64,000 nucleotides of DNA from Dermatemys mawii (taxonomy: Eukaryota > Chordata > Testudines > Dermatemydidae): the NCBI GenBank assembly GCA_007922305.1, contig ML677333.1, positions 14,778,676 to 14,842,675 on the forward strand. Direction: 5' to 3'. The notes under the pieces were generated by a model. It had not been told where the DNA came from and searched no databases. It worked only from the letters and a program-made list of their open reading frames with translations. The position numbers and the translations under genes are program-made. Below, in pieces: positions 34,779-46,997 of the stretch; position 1 is the stretch's first letter, and every line of letters starts with the position of its first letter.

Positions 34779-35027
34779 CAGTGGTCTTCAAACTGGGGTG
34801 CACGAGACCACCCCCGGGGATGCACGAGACCCTGCGCCGCTGCCGATCTCGCCCGGGAGATCCCCGAACTCCCGGGTGGTCTATTTTAATACCACCGAAA
34901 TGCTGTCGTGGAAAGCGGAAGCTTCCATTTTCTGCAGCAGTATTTTGGTGGACATACCCCCCTGAGGCCCGCGCGACTTTTTCTTCCACGAAAAGGGGCC
35001 GCGGAGGAAAAAGTTTGAAGACCACTG
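34779..35027. mobile_element. hAT-like MITE, 249 bp
   Basis: Begins CAGTGGTCTTCAAACTGG and ends AAGTTTGAAGACCACTG, strongly complementary. A perfect 8-bp duplication TCCTAGAT lies on both sides (34,771-34,778 and 35,028-35,035). It is among the best preserved insertions in the window. Confidence 0.9.
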
Positions 35028-35253
35028 TCCTAGATAAATAGTAAAAAGCCAGAAAAAGTAAAAGTTAAGGTTTCTGTTTCTACTGCAGTTGTCTTGGTCA
35101 TGTTGAATTTATGGCCAATTTCTATTTTTTCCTTGTTAAATATGTAGCTTAATACAACATCTGGGTCAAATATTTGCTTGGTAGTGAACCTTGTTCCATG
35201 TGTGTTTGTCAGGTATGTTATGTATGAAGCAACCGTTACTGTTTCACAGCTAA

Positions 35254-35461
35254 GGGTATGTCTACACAGTTGATGTTAAAGTGCTGCTACTTTATAAAAC
35301 CGCCTCCGCACAGGGAATAGCTCCCAGCGCTGTAGTACTATGTATATTGCTACTTTACAGCACTGAAACTTGCATCGCTCAGGGGGTGTATTTTTTCATA
35401 CCCCTAAGCAAAGGAAGTTTCAGCACTATAAGTGGCGGTTTAGACAAAGCCTCAGTGTTTG
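35254..35461. mobile_element. Harbinger-like MITE
   Basis: GGGTATGTCTACACAG at the left and GGTTTAGACAAAGCC at the right are decayed inverted ends, preceded by TAA. The interior shares TTACAGCACTGAAACTTGC with the element at 45,017. Confidence 0.65.
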
Positions 35462-37935
35462 GGACCTTTTAGGTATGTATTATTTTGATGAACTTGTATA
35501 AGGGTAGAAACTACGGATGCTAATATAACTGTTAGGCAGATGGGCTATGCTTTCTCTGTTATAAGTTATAGGATACAGTCTGACAAAGAAGTATAGCTTG
35601 TGATGGAAACTTTGTATGTGTCCTGGCTCAGTCAGTCAGGTTTATGCTCATAGTGTATAAATTTTCAATTACCGTGTATAATTGCTAAAAATTACCCTAA
35701 ATCTACATTAAAAAATAAATAACCCTTTATACCTTATCTGTTCAGGATCCACCTTTCTAACAATTTTTATATAGACCGACTATAAGTTTCTTTAAAATAT
35801 CAGTCAGCAGTGAAAAGTAGTACTGCTATGGACAAATTTCTGCCAGAGCCCAGTTTCAAATACTGGTGGATTGATTTGAATCAGCAGGCAGGAAACCTCC
35901 ATTTAAATAATTGATTTTAATTTTGTTTTGCATTTGTACTTTTTAATTATTTTCCTTAAGAAAGGATCATTCTCACTGGTAAAATTTGATGGTACTTTTT
36001 GCTAATCAGGAGGATGTACTATATCTATATATATTTATATAAGCAGTTATACAGCTTAACATCTTTTTTTCTCACTCTTAATAAAAATTGTAAAAAATGA
36101 ATTATGTTAGAAAATGATGAACAACACATCTTGTTTACTTAGATAATCAGTTTTTAAATTGTGATTTGTGTCAATTCAATGGATATTGGAATTTAAATAA
36201 AAAAATGCACTAAGAGCATTTTTATATTAAACTACAGTAAATATGCTGGATGCATAAGAAAAAGTTGATCAAAGCCTATTTTACATTTAAATGTGTTTTA
36301 TTAAACAAAGGAAGTATTATCTGTAGTTATTGTGTCTAATTGAACAGATTATCTGTTTCTGGTCATCATGTTCTTCAAGAGTTTAGAACTAGTCGAGCTC
36401 ATCCACTCCCTAATTTTTGTTCATAGACTGGAAGAGGAAAACAAGCTTTCCTGCTTTTTCAGCTCCCATTTTTTGGTTTCTCAACTTTGAATGAACTAGT
36501 TGAATCAACTTAAATGATTTCAAAATATTTTCTCTGTACATGCAGAAGAAGCTCCTGAAGTCAAAAGTCATTTGGTACTTCAACAAATTCTCCACTAGTT
36601 CAGTGGTTTGACTTTCTATAAAACTTTGACAACACAGATTAAGTGTTTGAATAGTAAGATTAGGCCTTAACATAGGTGGTCATAATTTCAAATTTAACAT
36701 TAAATAGGTTTATTTTAAAAAAGAAAAATAAACATTTTTGATTTAAATACATTATTTTTGTATTAACAAAACTTGAATTTTATCCACCTAACTTCCCTGT
36801 TCAAAATTTACAAAAGAAACCAAAATAAAACTACACAAAATTCAAAGCGCATTAAAAACTACCCCTGTGTGAAATTCCACATTGACCTTGTTGTTTTAGA
36901 GTTAACAGGAATTTTTCACACTTTGAGCCCAATTTAGAATGCAATTCTAATTTATGGAGTTAATAAAATATGGGTGCCTCCATATTTTCTTCATAGAGTC
37001 CCCAACCAGGAGGATCGTTGCTCCGTTTGAACAGTTTATTATACAGATGCTGGCTGATTGCCTGTCTCAAAGAATTTACAAGAAAAAATGGCTAAACAAG
37101 AAGTGAGAGCAATTTAGAAATTAGGCTTTATCATACTTTCAGGATTCTGTTCCTAAAAGGGGAAGGTCTTAATTTTAAGGAGAGAATTATTTTATGTCAG
37201 TGACATGTGGGAGCCCTAAACAACAGTTTTACTGTACTGTTAAGAAATGATTTATTTCATGGTGCTTAGCATTTCAAACAGTAAACTTCAAAGTGCATCT
37301 CACATAACAGATTTGTTTAAGCTACTGTTGATATTTTTTTTTCCTGAGGACTGCAATGTCAGTTATTTTGCTAGTTCCTGAAGGTTTAATTGATATATGA
37401 GGGATAAAAATCTACATTAAATCAGAATGTTCACCAGTTGAATAATTTACAAAGCTTTGCACTTATCTACAGTGCAACAGGGCTGTCTTTGCAGTTTTGA
37501 AATGTGGAAGTCAGTGACATTAAGGGAAGAATCTTGCTTTCAGTAGGGAGGCATGCTGAATACTGGTTTCCCTCATACTCACTGTAGAATTGCTATCTGA
37601 GAATTTGCTGATTAAAATGTTGATCACAAATACATAGTGTAATTTATTCTGGAAACATTCATCATTTTTCTAATAAATTTTGTTTATTGTAACTTTTTTG
37701 GGTATAGAAATATTTGTTCCTTTTGAGGAATGTTTTCAAGAAAATGCCAGAATAAAATATGTAGAAAATGAGACTAGAAACCTAATCTGTAGATTTTAAA
37801 AGAATATTTTTGTTGGAATTGCATGTAATTTTAAAAGTTTGGTATTAACTGAAACTGAGAAGTTTTGTGTTTGCAGTGCCTATTGTTGCAATGGATGAAT
37901 AAATATTACTGTGGCAAAGTCTTTTCCTTATTGGG
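35462..37935. other. Unassigned intronic DNA, very AT-rich
   Basis: No exon, RNA gene or classified repeat recognised. Poly(A/T) runs are frequent. Confidence 0.5.
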
Positions 37936-37939
37936 CTAT

Positions 37940-37995
37940 TAGGCCCTGATACAGCAACGTACTTAACCTTTGTTTAACTTTAAGCGTGTGAATAT
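37940..37995. repeat. Partial palindromic amniote repeat
   Basis: GGCCCTGATACAGCAACGTA followed by CTTAACCTTTGTTTAACTT is half of the hairpin family seen complete near 8,060 and 58,425. Confidence 0.4.
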
Positions 37996-38080
37996 TCCAT
38001 TTGGGGTGGGATTAAGTACCTTGTCAATTGTAGCTCTAGTGATAATACCTTAGCTAATGATGGAAGTAATGTTTTACTTA

Positions 38081-38316
38081 GGGCTAGGCTACAGGGCGGC
38101 AGTGCTTTAACCTGGCTTGTATTTTCACCAGCTGACTGCTGGGAGACAGGTCTCCCAGTGCTCTTAAAAAAACATTTCTGCAATGGGCGGGAAGCGCTGG
38201 GAGGGAAAGAGAGGAGTAGGGATGCAGTGGGCACAGGAGGAGGAGGTGAGGTGGGAGTGGAGGGAGCACTGAGCGAGAAAGTTGCAGCGCTATAAAGTGC
38301 CAATGTGGACGTGCCC
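38081..38316. mobile_element. Harbinger-like MITE
   Basis: GGGCTAGGCTACAGGGC and CAATGTGGACGTGCCC are inverted ends flanked by TTA and TAA. The right half carries GCGAGAAAGTTGCAGCGCTA, as in the copy at 45,017. No coding potential. Confidence 0.65.
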
Positions 38317-39006
38317 TAATTCTGTTGACGCCTTTTGTTTGAAGGAGTGTCAAATCCCTTTGTATGTTAGCCACATCATAGCATGCTGAGGATGTGAACT
38401 TTAGATTGTCTGTATTGTTCCTCTTTGTGATACATTGTAGCAGTGGACTACTCATCCATAGTTTCTTATGGGATGGAAAAAACTCACGTTTCTGCTTTTC
38501 TCCTGTGACTGTCTAGCCCACATGGCAACAAAGCGACAAAAGCTGGTAGGCACCACTGCAGAAATGGCTGAAGCAAGGACTGCTGCATTTGGAGAAGGGA
38601 GGAGGGGGAAATGAGCCCCAACCAGGGCTACACCAACACAGTCCATACCGAGAACTGTGCAGGGGGAGACGTTCCTTTCCTAAGCACTAGGAACCAACCT
38701 GCTATCTGGCCTTAAGGAAAGAAACTGCAGGTCCAAGCCAGCCAGAAACTAGATGATAGGAGCAGCTAAGGGGGGCGGGAGGGAAGACTCACACACAGAT
38801 CTCAGAGAAATTCCTTCAGTTTTGACCACACTTACTCTGCCCTGTGCTAATTAACCATTTGCTCCAACTCCCACCTGCCCCTTCTCTAACAGTTTCTTAA
38901 TTTCAGCCTCACTCCACACCTACCGTCTTGCACTTTTCTTCTCCCCTGTCCTGCTCATCACCTCCACTTTTCTTTCATTTTAGCTTAGCTTTCCTATCTC
39001 CTAACA

Positions 39007-39344
39007 CAGAGGTTCTCAACCTTTTTCTTTCTGAGCCTCCCCGTTCCATGCTATAAAAACTCCACAGCCCACCTGTGCCACAGTAACTGGTTTTCTGCAT
39101 ATAAATGCCAAGGCCAGCATTAGGGGGTAGAAAGCAGGGCAGTTGCCTGGGCCCCATGTCACTGGGCCCCCCACAAAGCTACATTACAAGCTTTGGCTTC
39201 AGCCTGGGTGACAGGGCTCAGGGCCCTGGATTTCAGCCCCATGCGGTGGGGCTTTGGCTTTCTATCCTAGGCTCCAGTGAGTCTAATGATGGCCCTGCTT
39301 GGCGGCCCCACAGGGGGCCCCAGACACCTGGTTGAGAACCACTG
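39007..39344. mobile_element. hAT-like MITE
   Basis: Starts CAGAGGTTCTCAACC and ends GGTTGAGAACCACTG, complementary apart from one base. Flanks are TCCTAACA and CCCCAGCA, a decayed 8-bp duplication with three mismatches. Confidence 0.75.
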
Positions 39345-39639
39345 CCCCAGCACACTACCTCCACAAGTGAAACTAACAGGATATTTGCCATCATCACAAT
39401 GTTCACTGTGCTTGTATATTATACTCCTTTCACATACCCTGTGTCTGATATTTAGATAGTCCCTGCCCCAAAGTATGTACAATCTGCTTTTGTGCTTGTA
39501 CAGAGCTTAGCACAATGAGGTCCATTATTATAATAATGGATGCTTATATACTAATTGTCCTGTTTCTCTGGAACTGATTGTAATTTTAAAATAATTTTCA
39601 TTGGAATTATTAATAATATACATTTTTAATATTAATATG

Positions 39640-40420
39640 GGAGAACACCAGACACCAATTTAACCATAAATTCCTTTATTAAGTCTAAATACCAAATAGT
39701 GCTTTATATAATTGCTCCAAACAGCCTAAAAATAAGCACTCACTACATCCAGTACACTCATAAAGTATTCATAAGCATGTGATCAGTATACTCATAAATA
39801 GGTCAGACCTAGGAAAACTGTCTCATCCTGGTGTGCTCCAGCATGATGAGGTAGGGTCTGACAAAGAACCCACAAATTCATAACAAGAGTTATGCCCTTT
39901 AACAAACAAATGGCATAGCCAATTAACACTTCAGCTAACAAACCAATTTGTGACGGTTTTCCCATCTTTATTTCCAGTTTTAATTTAGATGATATTTACA
40001 GTCACCTTTGTTCCTAAGGTCTTTTCTTGTGGTCTCTTCTGCTGACCAGCACTTTTTTTCTTTTTCTTTTTCTTTTATTCATCAGACCTGGTTTCACGTA
40101 GGCTTTATTTTTAAGATAACACTGGTATGTGGTATAGAAAGGTCCATGTTGGCTCCTTTTAAGACATTCTTGTTTCCTTATTTAAAACCATCTAGAGTCA
40201 TCCCTACTGGTCAGCGTGAGGCCGCCTTTTTAGAAATTCCCTTATCTAATTAGTTATTCTTTTAACCAGACATCTTCCCTACCTCATTCCTTCTGGCTTT
40301 ATAACTCATTATTTTGAAAGCCTTCCTTTTGTTTGCTAGTCAGGGTCTTTCTTTACAACACACACATTTTCCTTAATCAAACTCAAGCTAATTTTTGTAT
40401 TTATCCTAAATGGCCTTCCA
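39640..40420 (-). mobile_element. Possible LTR-type fragment
   Basis: The minus strand carries AATAAAGGAATTTATGG (complement at 39,670-39,686) close to GGTGTTCTCCC, which looks like an LTR 3' region. The far boundary was not found and the call is tentative. Confidence 0.25.
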
Positions 40421-40439
40421 TAATGTCATTGAATCACAG

Positions 40440-40563
40440 CCTCTCTATATCTCAATTCTCCATCTGAAAGTTAAGTGACCAGCCTAAAGTCATGAAGCCT
40501 ATGGAAGAGCTGTAAATAGAACCCACATCTTTTCCAGTGTCCTTGTCCACTGCCCTCATCACA
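40440..40563 (+). repeat. MIR-like SINE fragment
   Basis: TTAAGTGACCAGCCTAAAGT and AATAGAACCCACATC correspond to the MIR core and 3' part. Short and diverged. Confidence 0.5.
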
Positions 40564-41834
40564 AGATTATCCTCATTCTTGTGGTTGAGGACAGCAGCAC
40601 AAAATGAATCCATGAAGCTTTGAGGTCGTTCTGCTTTTTCTGGGATTGTGTAGAGATGTGAGTAGAAAATTTGCTGTGCTTCTTTAGACGCTGGGCTGCC
40701 TAGGTAAAGTGTTTTGGTGTGTGGGCTGACTACACGAAATTATATCCTTCTGAATATCACATGATTTTCTGTCACTGAGGAATTGCTGTTCTCTGTTATG
40801 TACAATGCATGTGCAGCATGCATGGGTGAAGATGCCAGGAGTTGGCACTAACCTAATTAATAAGACAGAATCAGTGTAGAGAAGATAGCATTGATTTACA
40901 TTGCCATAATTACTGGATGTTATCAGCACAGCAGCTAAGCAGAATTGGGATGATATGCCTGCCTATCCTCATTAAGGACATGAAGGGTTACATTTTAGCT
41001 GTGAGGAGGTGTATGGTATTGGTAGGTAGAAATGGTATAGTTGTAAACAGTAAGGTAGAAGCATTTTAATATTTCTGTTCTATTTTTGGAGAGAAACAGA
41101 TGATTGTTATCATCAGCATGTAATGAGACTTTCTTTCCATTCCACTAGTATCTCTGGAGTATGTTAAACAGAAGCTACTAAAATTAGACGTTTTCATATT
41201 GTCAGATCCAGATAACTTTCATCCAGTAATTTTAAGAGTTGGTTTTGATGTTCATTGAACCATAAATGATTTCAATAAGTCTTGGAGCTCTTGAGGCGTT
41301 CCAGAAAACTGGAAAGAAAGCTAATGTAGGGCTCTACGAAATCCCTTTTATTACTGTGGATTTTTGGATTTATTTTCTGATTTCTTTTTTTCATTGAAAA
41401 AAATTCTGTTTTTATGGTATTTTTTTTTAAAAAAACTGTTTGATATATTAACAAGTAAGTGGCCTTACTATAAATGCATAAAAGTGTTCAGAATTGGATT
41501 GCAGTGGGAAAAACTGATTTTACAATAAGAAAAATTCTACAATTTAAATAGATATACAATATAAGCATATGGTAGAAGTAACACGTTTTTAAATCACTTT
41601 TAAAAGTAGCACTTGGTAATATGACCAAACTGACATTGTTGAACAGTAACACAAGAAGTCCACTGACATGTGGTGGGGAGGAGGGAGTGTGCATGTGTGT
41701 ATTGGAGGCAGGAGTGTGTCCACATGTTTTCTTGTTAAGCAGAGCACTCACCAGTTTGAAGACTTGTTCAGACAGCTGCAACTGCTCCTGAGGCTGGTGC
41801 ACAGACAGACACTTTCTTATCCCATCCACCCCGG

Positions 41835-43599
41835 CTTTTGATACAGTCTCGCGTGACCTTCTCATAAACAAACTGGGCAAGTACAGCCTAGATGGAGCTA
41901 TTATAAGGTGGGCGCATAACCGGTCAGAAAATCATTCCCAGAGGGTAGTTATCAGTGGTTCACAGTCATGCAGGAAGGGCATAACAAGTGGGATCCCACA
42001 GGGATCAGTTCTGGGTCCCGTTCTGTTCAATATCTTCATCAGTGAATTAGATAATGGCATAGAGAGCACACTTATACAGTTTGTGGAAACTATCAAGCTG
42101 GGAGGTGTTGCAAGTGCTCTGGAGGATAGGATTAAAATTCAAAATGATCTGGACCAACTGGAGAAATGGTCTGAAGTAAATAGGATGAAATTCAATAAGG
42201 ACAAATGCAAAGTACTCCACTTAGGAAGGAACAATCACTTGCACACGTACAAAATGGAAAATGACTGCATAGGAAGGAGTACTGTGGAAAGGGATCTGGG
42301 GGTCAGAGTCAGTGTTCCCTCTAATTTTTTCCACACGTGTGGAATGAATTTTGTTATGTGTACCAATATGGAGGTGATGTGAAATACAGGTGAGATATCA
42401 CCTCCATGTTGGTGCACATAACAAAATTCATGTGGTGGGGGTGTGGCCAAGGGGTTCGAAGTGTGAGAGGGGGCTCAGGGCTGGGGCAGACTGCTGGGGT
42501 GTGAGGGCTCCAGCTGGGGGTGTGGGCTGTGAGGTGGGACTGGGGATGAGGGGCTCAGGGCTGGGCCAGAGTGGTTTGGGGTACAGGAGGGTATTCTGGG
42601 GCTGTGGCAGGGAGAGAGGACTCCCCCAGCTCTGTCCCCACAGCAGGATCTGGACTGGGGGGAGCAATGTCTCTCCCCGCCACGGTAGCTCTGGGGCTGG
42701 GACTGCAGGATAAGTGGTCCTTCCCTGACCCCAGCAGGGTCGGGCCAGGCTTGGGCTGGTGCTGGGAGCCAGGCTGCCCTGGCCGTGTGTTGGGTAGGGT
42801 TGCCCATGCCTGGGGCCTGAGGCTGGTCTGCAGCAAAGTTGAGGCCAACAGAGGGCCGCCTGACCTCAGCAGGTCCGGGCTGCCCCAGTCACAACAGGTT
42901 GGCAGCCGAGCTAGGTGGTGTTGGGGCAGAGGCCGGCCCATCCCCGACAGCGGCAGGTCCCCAGGTAGGTTCCCTGAGCGCCTGTGTGGTGCTAAATAGG
43001 CTGCTGCACAGCCACACAATTTACAGGGAGCTTAGGTCATAGTGGACCAGAAGCTAAATGTGAGTCAACACTGTTGAAAAAACCCCAAACATTGTTCTTG
43101 GATGTATTAACAGGAGTGTTGTAAGCAAAACATGAGAAGTAATTTTTCTGCTCTATTCCACACTGATTAGGCCTCAACTGAAATATTGTGTCCCGTTCTG
43201 GGTGCCACATTTCAGGAAAGATGTGGACAAATTGGAGAAAGTCCAGAGAAGAGCAACAAAAATGATTAAAGGTCTAGAAAATGTGAATTAGGAGGGAAAA
43301 TTGGGTTTGTTTAGTCTGGAAAAGCAAAGACTGAGAGGGGACATAACAGTTTTCAAGTATATCAAAGGTTGTTACAAGGAGGAGGGAGAATTCCCCCCCC
43401 CCCCAACCTCTGAGGATAGGACAAGAAGCACTGGGCTTAAATTACAGCAAGGGAGGTTTAGGTTATACATTAGGAAAACCTTTCTAACTGTTAGGGTGGT
43501 TAAGCCCTGGAATAAATTGCTTGGAGAAGTTGTGGAATCTCCACTACTGGAGATTTTTAAGAGCAGGTTAGACAAGCACCTGTCATGGATGATCTGGAA
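41835..43599 (+). mobile_element. CR1 LINE copy interrupted by a MITE
   Basis: Frames on the + strand read QRVVISGSQS, GIPQGSVLGPVLFNIFI, KLGGVASALEDRIKIQNDL, MKFNKDKCKVLHLGRNN and RDLGV, the CR1 reverse transcriptase. After a 726-bp insertion they resume with LFSLEKQRLRGDI and FKSRLDKHLS, the C-terminal region. The 3' end is cut by a second insertion at 43,600. Stops are few in the first half, so this is one of the younger CR1 copies in the window. The FADD catalytic box is lost (QFVETI). Confidence 0.85.
42310..43035. mobile_element. hAT-like MITE inserted in CR1
   Basis: Begins CAGTGTTCCCTCTAATTTTT and ends AATTTACAGGGAGCTTAG. The flanks GTCAGAGT and GTCATAGT form an 8-bp duplication with one difference, and the CR1 reading resumes across it. 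A 95-bp internal inverted repeat surrounds GAATTTTGTTATGTG near its left end. Confidence 0.82.
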
Positions 43600-43912
43600 C
43601 GGGTTGGCAACCTTTCAGAAGTGGTGTGCTGAGTCTCTTCATTTATTCACTCTAATTTAAGGTTTTGCATGCCGGTGATACATTTTAAAGTTTTTAGAAG
43701 GTCTCTTTCTATAAGTCTGTAATACAGAACTAAACGGTGGTTGTATGTAAAGTGAATACGGTTTTAAAAATGTTTAAGAAGCTTCATTTAAAAATAAATT
43801 AAAATGCCACTGAACTTGGGAGGGCTCTGCTAGGACCCAGACAGTGTGAATGCCACTAAAAGTGAGCTTGCGTGCCCCCTTCGGCACCGGTGTCATAGGT
43901 TGGATACCCCTG
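43600..43912. mobile_element. hAT-like MITE with GGTTGGCAACC ends
   Basis: CGGGTTGGCAACCTTTCAG at the left and ATAGGTTGGATACCCCTG at the right are inverted ends. The flanks ATCTGGAA and ATTTAGAA are a decayed 8-bp duplication. It cuts off the 3' end of the CR1 copy. Confidence 0.75.
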
Positions 43913-43925
43913 ATTTAGAATGATG

Positions 43926-43992
43926 ATACACTCGATCCTCGCTAGAACACGGGATTTGGGGTCCATGCGTGTTATGGTCATGTACTGTATAT
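43926..43992. mobile_element. Tigger-like MITE end fragment
   Basis: CACTCGATCCTCGCTAGAAC then ACGGGATTTGGGGTCC looks like one end of a Tigger-type element. No partner end found. Confidence 0.35.
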
Positions 43993-44233
43993 ATATAAAG
44001 TGTGAAAGAATATTACCTGTTTTTTCCTGGACAATGCTAAGAGTAGAGTAAACCCAAGAATTTTCAAAGAATTGCAAAAGATTGAGCAACTTGGTCTTTA
44101 TTGAAATGTCAAGTTAGAGTAGCTAGTCACAAAAATGTTTTATTGCTGTGTGTGGCAGATACTTATGCGCAACTAGCAGTTTGATTTTTGTAATAAATCT
44201 GCTTCTCTACTAATATATGTTTTTTTAATACAG

Positions 44234-44381
44234 GTATATACTGTTTTAGAAGTACTTGAAGTACTATCTAAAAATGGCAAGTCTCATGACTCAGAGTCTT
44301 GTGACTTATGTGGAAGAGGAAAATGTTCCTGCTCTAAAAGCACTTCTTGAAAAGTGCAAAGATGTGGATGAAAGAAATGAG
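44234..44381 (+). CDS. KIDINS220: KIDINS220 exon 2, initiator exon
   Basis: The exon starts after the acceptor AATACAG and has 40 nt of 5' UTR. The ATG at 44,274-44,276 is in a good context (A at -3, G at +4). It encodes 36 residues, beginning MASLMTQSLVTYVEEENVPA and ending CKDVDERNE, and stops at the donor GTAAGA (44,382). The peptide closely resembles the N-terminus of KIDINS220 (ARMS) in other vertebrates, including the VEEEN and ALKALLEKCKDVDERNE cap preceding ankyrin repeat 1. KIDINS220 is a large membrane scaffold with cytosolic N- and C-termini, four membrane spans and a KAP-type P-loop domain. It binds Trk and p75 neurotrophin receptors and is a protein kinase D substrate. Only the N-terminal ankyrin part lies in this window. 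Confidence 0.95.
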
Positions 44382-44689
44382 GTAAGATGACTTTTTTTCA
44401 AAGATTTATTGAATATTGTTACATGTTAATTGCAGGATGAATAACTGATGCAACATCACATTGGATATTTAATATGATGATCAATTCCTATCCATAGAGT
44501 TATTGCAGCACAGTAATTTTCTTCTGTAGTTCTTTCCTTGTCCTTGAGTCATACTCTCAGTTCTTATTTCCATTCTGTTGTGCTCAGTGAGGTAAGAAAC
44601 ATAACAGCCATATTGTGGCCTATCTATATTAGGTATTTAGATGGCCTCCATTGATGTAATATCTGACTGACTGGCAATCTTTCAGTATA

Positions 44690-44815
44690 TTTCTCCTCCT
44701 AATAACCCTGCGAGATAGGAAAATAACATTATCCTCATTTTACATAGGGGAATTGATGCACAAAGAAACTAATGGTTGTGAGACGTTTCCCAGAGTGTGA
44801 CCCAGACTGCTGTGT
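44690..44815 (+). repeat. MIR-like SINE fragment
   Basis: ATTATCCTCATTTTACATAG followed by GATGCACAAAGAAACTAATG matches the MIR core. Its presence fits an amniote genome. Confidence 0.6.
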
Positions 44816-45016
44816 CCCCTTAGCTCTCCAGCCTGAAATGCCTTGTACACTGCTTTGCTGGTAAATGGCAAACCACTCCAGGCTCTGCTCACTCACAGCC
44901 TCCAGCATGAAAAGTTGCACCCAGCTGAAGACTGAACGCTCTCCCAGCAATCCATGAATAACATGCAGGGTGACACCTGCATACTTCCAGCCTTGCACCC
45001 AGAAATGTGTATCTTA

Positions 45017-45215
45017 GGGCTAGTCTACACATGACTTGTGTAGTCACAGCAAAGCACTGGGAGAATGCCTTCACGAGAGGCATAGCTACCAGCGCTGGTG
45101 CATTGTTTACATTGGTGCCTTACAGCACTGAAACTTGCTGTGCTCAGGAGGGTGTGTTTTTCACACCCCGAGCGAGAAAGTTGCAGTGCTGTAAATTGCC
45201 AGTGTAGACAAGTCC
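45017..45215. mobile_element. Harbinger-like MITE, 199 bp
   Basis: Starts GGGCTAGTCTACACATG and ends CAGTGTAGACAAGTCC, flanked by TTA on both sides, the 3-bp duplication expected of PIF/Harbinger elements. It is the best-bounded copy of the family that also occurs at 35,254 and 38,081. Confidence 0.82.
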
Positions 45216-45239
45216 TTACTCTTTTCTGTACCCTATTGG

Positions 45240-46041
45240 ACTGTGTAAGCGCATATGTTGCCCGTCATTCTAACAATGGGAATGACTATGTACCAGCCTT
45301 TGTTATCTCAAGTATCTTCAAACACACTCACTGGTTTAGATAAAACAATAAAGCAAGTTTATTAACTAGAGAGAAATCTTAAGTGTTTACAAGTATGGAT
45401 GCATATAAGTCAGTATTGGTTATGAAAGAAATAAAAAGATAAACACACAAGCTAATTAATTAACTTTACCAAGGCTAATAGGTTTAAAAGCAAGAGGTTT
45501 GTCTCACCATGAACTGCCATACATTTTGCTAGCTGTGTCCCTTTTCAGTGTGGTACCTCTCCTCTCTTTGCTTAGTTCTTTGAGAGTTGTTGCTAGCATG
45601 AGAAGAGAGATGGGGAGAGGAGGCTAGGGACAATTTCCCCCTCCTCTTATACTCCAGCCCTTTGTTCTGGAAAAATCCTTGCTGGGAGGGAGGCAGTTCC
45701 ATCCTGTATGTGAGCTCCAAACTATCCTTCAGGTGAATTGTAAATTCTTTGTTTATACCTCTCCCTCTTACTTGTGAATAACTAACTAAATAGATAATGG
45801 CCCTTTAGCACTTTGTCTTTGTTTCTGAGAAATTGGTTTGTGGGTGTTAGGTAGAATTACAACATATTCCAGTAACAATCATACAGTTAAATTTCCTAGC
45901 TTTGCACAGTGTTATGCACATCTTAACAGTACAATGATATTCAGCAGATTGAGTTTTCAAGTGATACCTCACAGGGCATACTTTGTACAAAATGTATCAT
46001 AACCATATTAAAATGGTGAACATGGAGTACAGGGTGTCACA
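45240..46041 (-). mobile_element. LTR-type fragment
   Basis: On the minus strand the region starts TGTGACACCCTGTACTCC (complement of 46,024-46,041) and runs through ATGGTTATGATACATTTTG. It resembles an LTR common in turtles. The 3' boundary is not defined. Confidence 0.4.
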
Positions 46042-46134
46042 TGAGATATAAGGTATCACAGGCTGTCAATGAGATTTTGGCTACTAAGTGCCTAAATCCC
46101 TTTTGAAAGTGAGAGACACACTCCTGAATCAGTT

Positions 46135-46262
46135 AGACGTTGCAACACTGAGTATAGCAATGCTTAAATGACTTGTTCAAGGTCTTGCAAGAAGTCTGTG
46201 GCATATTACAGAATTGAACCTGGATCATCTTATTCCTGGTCTAGTACCTTAACAACTTCTCT
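46135..46262 (+). repeat. MIR-like SINE 3' fragment
   Basis: GACTTGTTCAAGGTCTTGCA, then TCTGTGGCATATTACAGAAT and TTGAACCTGGATC correspond to the conserved MIR 3' part. Confidence 0.55.
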
Positions 46263-46997
46263 CCCTTTTTAAGGGATCAACTTTAATTTTGTTTAATTAT
46301 GGCATAACAACAATGCTAATGTACTGACGATGCAGGACAGACAGTCAACTCGTCAGTCATCTCTATTGTAGTTTTCTTAATCAGTTCAGCGGATGCTTAC
46401 AAAAATAATTTTTCCTTGGAGCTTTGTGCATTTGTATTAATGTGATACTTTTGATTTTGTATCTTTGTCACTTTATTGAGGGTTCAGAAACATGATCTGA
46501 CTAATTGATTATTACAAGGTATTGGAACTTCTCAGAAGAGGCGATGACTAGTGTTTAGCATAATACCTTCTTACATTAAAAGCATGGATTTCACAAACTG
46601 TCATTTTATTTTATACCCTATTTTGAGTGAATTTTCACAACAAGGACAGAACTTCAAACTTTTGGGCTTGTCCTTCATCTGGTCTTAGCTTTTCTTAGGT
46701 CTGACTGTCTTTTTAAACCAGTTTTGTGATAGTGTATTTCCATTAACTGAATTGGGGAACTCCTAACTTATACCTGTGTATTTTTTTTAACTTTGGAGTC
46801 TTCTAGTGAAAACACTAACCAAATACATGGATGTGATTCTTGCACATAGCTGTTTTTACTAAGTTTTGGCAAATTCACAATCCAGTATCGTATCTCTGTA
46901 AGGCCTTGTACTAAGAGAGAAAATGTTACATTTTTTCCCAGTTTCTTCTATTATAGTAATAGGAAAGAGAATTAAAACACTGCTAAAAGTAACATAA

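Larger units (their letters stand above)
25698..44233 (+). other. KIDINS220: KIDINS220 intron 1
   Basis: An 18.5-kb intron between the leader exon and the ATG exon. It contains the solo LTR at 27,420, a CR1 cluster at 30-33.8 kb, Harbinger-like and hAT-like MITEs, and a CR1 copy with two inserted MITEs at 41.8-43.9 kb. Stretches at 28,850-30,085, 35,465-37,935 and 40,570-41,830 show nothing I can name. Confidence 0.75.

Noticed and set aside
42390..43019. Overlapping frames of 100-154 codons on both strands
   Set aside because: They lie in the MITE inserted into CR1 and have low-complexity composition.
44234..44273. An earlier KIDINS220 start codon in exon 2
   Set aside because: There is no in-frame ATG upstream in the exon, and a TAG (44,248-44,250 region) occurs in the leader. 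The ATG at 44,274 gives the family N-terminus.
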